From contig JBELLU010000009.1 of the NCBI GenBank assembly GCA_042096455.1, positions 1 through 42,653 of the forward strand: a stretch of 42,653 nucleotides of DNA. Direction: 5' to 3'. Shown piece by piece: positions 40,449 to 42,653 of this stretch (positions within the stretch are counted from its first letter, which is position 1; every line of letters begins with the position of its first letter). The translations under genes and the position numbers were made by a program. Under the pieces are notes generated by a model. That model was given only the letters and a program-made list of their open reading frames with translations, was not told the DNA's origin and made no database searches. This stretch comes from UBA7445 sp042096455. GTDB lineage: Bacteria; Verrucomicrobiota; Verrucomicrobiia; Opitutales; Coraliomargaritaceae.

Positions 40449-42563
40449 ATGTTTTTTAAATATGTTTCACCTTACTTAACCGTATTTCTTCTGGCGACAG
40501 CGTGTGCGGTAGCTGCAGACCGCCCTGAATATGTGGAAGGACAAGTTCTCATTAAATTCAAGAACCGCCCCGGCATGCAAATCCAATCCATGGAGGACAC
40601 TGTTCAGGAAATTTCGAGCAAGCATAGGGTTCAGATCAAACAAGACCTCTCGCTCCATGCTTCCCCGGGGGCCGGAACCCTAAAGCTGGTTGAAGATAAA
40701 TCGCGCAAAACTTCTGAAATCATCGCAGCACTCAAAAGCCACCCGGATATAGAATATGTAGAACCTAATTATTATTTCTACTTCACTTCGACCCCCAATG
40801 ACCCTCACTTTGAAAAGCTTTGGGGCCTTCAAAACTTAGGCCAAACCGTCAATTCTGAAGCAGGAACTGAGGGGGTGGATGTTGATTTTTTAGACGCAAT
40901 AAAAATTGAGCAAGCTGAGTCTAGTGAAGCATTGGTTATTGGAGTTGCGGACAGCGGCATTGACCCCAATCACCCCGACCTCCGCAATCAACTTTGGGTT
41001 AATCCATTGGAAATCGCAGGCAACGACACGGATGACGACGGCAACGGTTACAAGGATGACATTCATGGCTATGACTTTGTCAGAGACACAGGAATACTCT
41101 CTGACTCAGGAGACCATGGCACTCATGTCGCCGGCACCATCGCCGCGCAGGGCAATAACAACCTCGGTATTATTGGAGCATATCCCCGAGCAAAACTGCT
41201 GGGCCTAAAACTTTCTAATGATGGCGATGGAGTGTCTACCTCTGCCAGTATCAGCGCCTTTAACTATGCTGTTAAGTTAAAAGAGGCCGGTGTAAACATT
41301 GTTGCTATCAATGCCTCATTTGGAGGACCCAACTCTTCAGCTTCCCAGAAGGAGGCCATAAAAAACTTAGGCGATGCTGGAATCATTCTCTGTGCTGCCG
41401 CAGGTAATGATTCCAAAAATATTGATGAAAGCCCCGCTTACCCGGCATGTTATGATCTACAAAACATTATCTCTGTGGGGAATACCGATTCCAACAATGA
41501 ACTAAATGTTCTCTCAAATTACGGCGTTAAATCCACTGATCTTGCTGCCCCCGGCACAAATATCTATTCAACTATCTCGCTCAATAAAACCCCAAAAGAT
41601 ACGACCTTTGATTACGAACAAACCCGCTATGACGCGACCAATATCTTTGGGAGCGGCACAACAAATAATGACGGAATAAGTGGTGATTTGGTGGACTGCA
41701 AAAAGGGAGAAAGTGGAGACTTCCCTGCGTCACTAAGTGGTAACATTGCGCTTATCGAACGCACCAGTTTCGAATTCGAACTAAGCACGAAGACAAAGCG
41801 AGCAACCGAAGCCGGTGCGGTTGGAGTTATCTATTATAATGACTCCAACAGTACTGACTCCATTGGCTTCTTAATAGCTATCGAGGCCCCGCCTCCTGTT
41901 ATTATTATAAGCAGGGCAAACGCCCTTACCATTAAAGCTAATCCCGGGAAGACCGCTACGATTCGCAATTTTGCAAGTTATGATGACGCGTATGGCTTCA
42001 AGAACGGCACCTCCATGGCCGCCCCGCATGTAAGCGCTGCCGTAGGACACGCTGCCCACAACTACCCCGATGAAACGGTTGAGCAGCGCATTAAGCGCAT
42101 CCTCGATAACGTAATAAAGGATTCCAAGCTAGACGGGAAGGTTGCTACCGGAGGCCTGCTGAATATAAAAAATCTCATTGATACCGACTCTGACTCCCTT
42201 CCTGACTGGTGGGAAATGCAACATTTCGCAAGCCTGAGTCACGATAGTACTTCAGATTTTGACAATGATTCTGTCTCGAATCTCAATGAATTCTGGGGCC
42301 TCACTGACCCTAAATCATCAAAAAGCCAACTTGCTTTCCACAAATACACCATTGATCCGAACGAAGAACGGACCTTAACATTCCTAACCCAAAAAGCACG
42401 CCTCTACCAGATACAGGTTTCCAACGATATCGCATCTGGCAACTGGCAGAGCCTAGGCCCAAGTATTAAGGGTGATGGCACCAATAAAACCGTAAAAGAT
42501 AACGCCATCATTTCGGAACATCCTATGCGATTTTACCGCATCCATGTCCAACCGGCGAATTAA
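40449..42563 (+). CDS. secreted S8 (subtilisin-like) protease 3 with PA domain
   Basis: 704 aa. Signal peptide (SPYLTVFLLATACAVAA); I9-like propeptide (GQVLIKFKN to IEYVEPNYYFY); S8 domain with D168 (VADSGIDPNHPDL), H223 (HGTHVAG), N320 (AAAGNDS) and S522 (NGTSMAAPHVSAA). A PA domain lies at about residues 388-508 (IALIERTSFEFELSTKTKRA, GVIYYND). It ends with LPDWWEMQHF, a degenerate calcium loop (DFDNDSVSNLNE) and the shared C-terminal module ending RFYRIHV. All catalytic residues are intact. It starts 133 bp after the divergent truncated rnhB. Confidence 0.94.
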   Translation: MFFKYVSPYLTVFLLATACAVAADRPEYVEGQVLIKFKNRPGMQIQSMEDTVQEISSKHRVQIKQDLSLHASPGAGTLKLVEDKSRKTSEIIAALKSHPDIEYVEPNYYFYFTSTPNDPHFEKLWGLQNLGQTVNSEAGTEGVDVDFLDAIKIEQAESSEALVIGVADSGIDPNHPDLRNQLWVNPLEIAGNDTDDDGNGYKDDIHGYDFVRDTGILSDSGDHGTHVAGTIAAQGNNNLGIIGAYPRAKLLGLKLSNDGDGVSTSASISAFNYAVKLKEAGVNIVAINASFGGPNSSASQKEAIKNLGDAGIILCAAAGNDSKNIDESPAYPACYDLQNIISVGNTDSNNELNVLSNYGVKSTDLAAPGTNIYSTISLNKTPKDTTFDYEQTRYDATNIFGSGTTNNDGISGDLVDCKKGESGDFPASLSGNIALIERTSFEFELSTKTKRATEAGAVGVIYYNDSNSTDSIGFLIAIEAPPPVIIISRANALTIKANPGKTATIRNFASYDDAYGFKNGTSMAAPHVSAAVGHAAHNYPDETVEQRIKRILDNVIKDSKLDGKVATGGLLNIKNLIDTDSDSLPDWWEMQHFASLSHDSTSDFDNDSVSNLNEFWGLTDPKSSKSQLAFHKYTIDPNEERTLTFLTQKARLYQIQVSNDIASGNWQSLGPSIKGDGTNKTVKDNAIISEHPMRFYRIHVQPAN

Positions 42564-42587
42564 AAACCCGGCCTTTATTGCCTAGCA

Positions 42588-42653
42588 TTAATACTTGAAC
42601 CAAGCCGGCTTTGCAGGCGGCTCCAGGCCCTGAGCCTCGTAGGCCGTCTTGAA
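42588..42653 (-). CDS. 3' end of unknown gene X (partial, continues beyond window)
   Basis: The last 21 codons of a minus-strand gene: FKTAYEAQGLEPPAKPAWFK then Y and TAA at 42588-42590. It is recognised only because it closely matches the fragment at 39793-39897 in both position relative to a protease and sequence. The body of the gene lies outside the window; its function is unknown. Confidence 0.6.
   Translation of the reverse strand, partial: FKTAYEAQGLEPPAKPAWFKY

Overview
The window is a bacterial scaffold piece. About 32.3 kb of it is one co-oriented (minus strand) translation and transcription supercluster. The last ~10 kb is an accessory flank with a metal-ion ABC transporter, RNase HII and three secreted subtilisin-like proteases. 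The protein sequences, a C-terminal 'LPDWWE' plus DxDxDG calcium-loop module on the proteases, and the general scarcity of Shine-Dalgarno motifs fit the PVC superphylum, most likely Verrucomicrobiota (perhaps Opitutae). This placement is inferred from sequence character and was not tested against a database.

Layout, read in the direction of transcription (right to left, minus strand). tRNA-Thr, tuf, tRNA-Trp, secE, nusG, rplK, rplA, rplJ and rplL are followed by an attenuator-like hairpin, then rpoB, rpoC and a strong terminator. Next come a small secreted TonB-C-domain protein and another terminator. Then follow the str genes (rpsL, rpsG, fusA), the S10 genes (rpsJ, rplC, rplD, rplW, rplB, rpsS, a small exported protein of unknown function, rplV, rpsC, rplP, rpmC, rpsQ), the spc genes (rplN, rplX, rplE, rpsN, rpsH, rplF, rplR, rpsE, rplO, secY, map) and the alpha genes (rpsM, rpsK, rpsD, rpoA, rplQ). 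rpmD, adk, infA, rpmJ, rpmG and a second tuf are absent from their usual places. A 100-N scaffold gap lies between secY and rplO. It is flanked by identical 15-bp ends, so it probably represents no missing DNA.

Right flank. rnhB, a zinc/manganese-type substrate-binding protein, its ATPase and its permease lie on the minus strand; the three transporter genes overlap or nearly overlap. Divergently from rnhB, three paralogous S8 proteases (35810-37543, 37639-39774, 40449-42563) run on the plus strand. Between the second and third lies a minus-strand chimera. It joins the first ~130 codons of a second rnhB, cut before two of its catalytic aspartates, to the 3' end of an unrelated gene 'X'. The same 3' end of X reappears at the right edge of the window. 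The arrangement looks like the fossil of a duplicated or imported rnhB-protease-X block.

The most notable observations are these: loss of all four cysteines of the second zinc site in RpoC; acidic Ala/Glu-rich tails on S11, L17, L15 and L5; two exported small proteins embedded in the ribosomal/RNA-polymerase cluster; and the protease array with its recombination scar. No CRISPR array, insertion sequence or prophage gene was seen. No stretch longer than 300 bases lacks a gene; the longest non-coding spacers are 207 bp (18842-19048), 179 bp (19397-19575), 161 bp (27661-27821), 152 bp (15253-15404) and the N-containing spacer.
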